Shown here one piece after another: positions 63,938 through 64,000 of a stretch of DNA of 64,000 nt (the stretch's first letter is position 1; each line of letters starts with the position of its first letter). The notes beneath the pieces were generated by a model. It was not told where the DNA came from and did no database searches. It saw only the letters and a program-made list of their open reading frames with translations. The DNA lies in assembly GCF_910591885.1 (NCBI RefSeq), contig NC_063275.1:16976501-17040500 (forward strand), read 5' to 3'. The position numbers were made by a program, and so were the translations under genes. This DNA comes from Bombus terrestris (Eukaryota; Arthropoda; Insecta; Hymenoptera; Apidae).

Positions 63938-64000
63938 AACGAGACGAGAAAGCATCGACGTGAGACCACGAAATTCGAACGCGAGGGAGACCGGCCGCAG

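Larger units (their letters stand above)
59656..64000. other. Upstream region of the membrane-protein gene, 5' end unresolved
   Basis: The next exon upstream should end in phase 0 to fit the acceptor at 59655. One candidate is at 62522-62599. A block with paired TAATTA motifs lies near 61.83-61.86 kb. The last 0.7 kb is GC- and CpG-rich with open frames on both strands and a GTATATAA motif near 63820; it might be a promoter or a 5' exon, but no model could be fixed. Confidence 0.4.

Noticed and set aside
1..64000. Mariner-type or other transposon ends, integrated viral genes, CRISPR arrays
   Set aside because: No terminal inverted repeats with a transposase, no polymerase, capsid or integrase-like frames, and no regular spaced repeats were seen.

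Overview
The window looks like nuclear DNA of an insect, most likely a bee or close hymenopteran. Genes are split by GT-AG introns, starts have animal-type contexts (AAAATG, AAGATGG), and six of the seven proteins assembled here belong to well-known animal families. There are no operons, ribosome binding sites, CRISPR arrays or phage genes. Species cannot be fixed from the sequence alone. All gene models were built by eye from splice sites and matching reading-frame phases.

Left part (1-11.9 kb). This holds the 5' part of protein kinase N (Pkn) on the minus strand: an 8-codon first exon at 11.42 kb, then two exons at 7.6 and 6.2 kb that encode the first Rho-binding HR1 repeat. The C2 and kinase exons were not found and probably lie left of base 1. 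The sequence below 6.1 kb appears non-coding.

Central part (12-26 kb). This is an AT-rich, compact block of five housekeeping-type genes: Cog6 (minus; Golgi tether), Snx16 (plus; PX sorting nexin), an SLC7/LAT-type amino acid transporter (minus), a ZZZ3/Atac1 homologue (plus; SANT and ZZ domains, ATAC histone acetyltransferase complex) and QTRT2 (minus; accessory subunit of the queuine tRNA-ribosyltransferase). Cog6/Snx16 and transporter/ZZZ3 are divergent pairs. Snx16/transporter and ZZZ3/QTRT2 are convergent pairs, the last with only 150 bp between stop codons.

Right part (26-64 kb). This is GC-richer and gene-poor. Seven minus-strand exons between 59.66 and 31.24 kb join with perfectly compatible phases, including a 23-nt microexon. 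They encode the last 464 residues of a single-pass membrane protein that I do not recognise. Its long cytoplasmic tail carries tyrosine motifs, a histidine run and a possible C-terminal PDZ ligand. Its introns reach 12.9 kb and contain hairpins, a diverged tandem duplication and homeodomain-type motif clusters. The 5' end of the gene is unresolved and probably lies beyond the right edge.

The genes serve separate cell functions (Rho signalling, Golgi and endosomal traffic, amino acid uptake, chromatin acetylation, tRNA modification, cell-surface signalling) and show no common pathway. No transposon or integrated virus was recognised.
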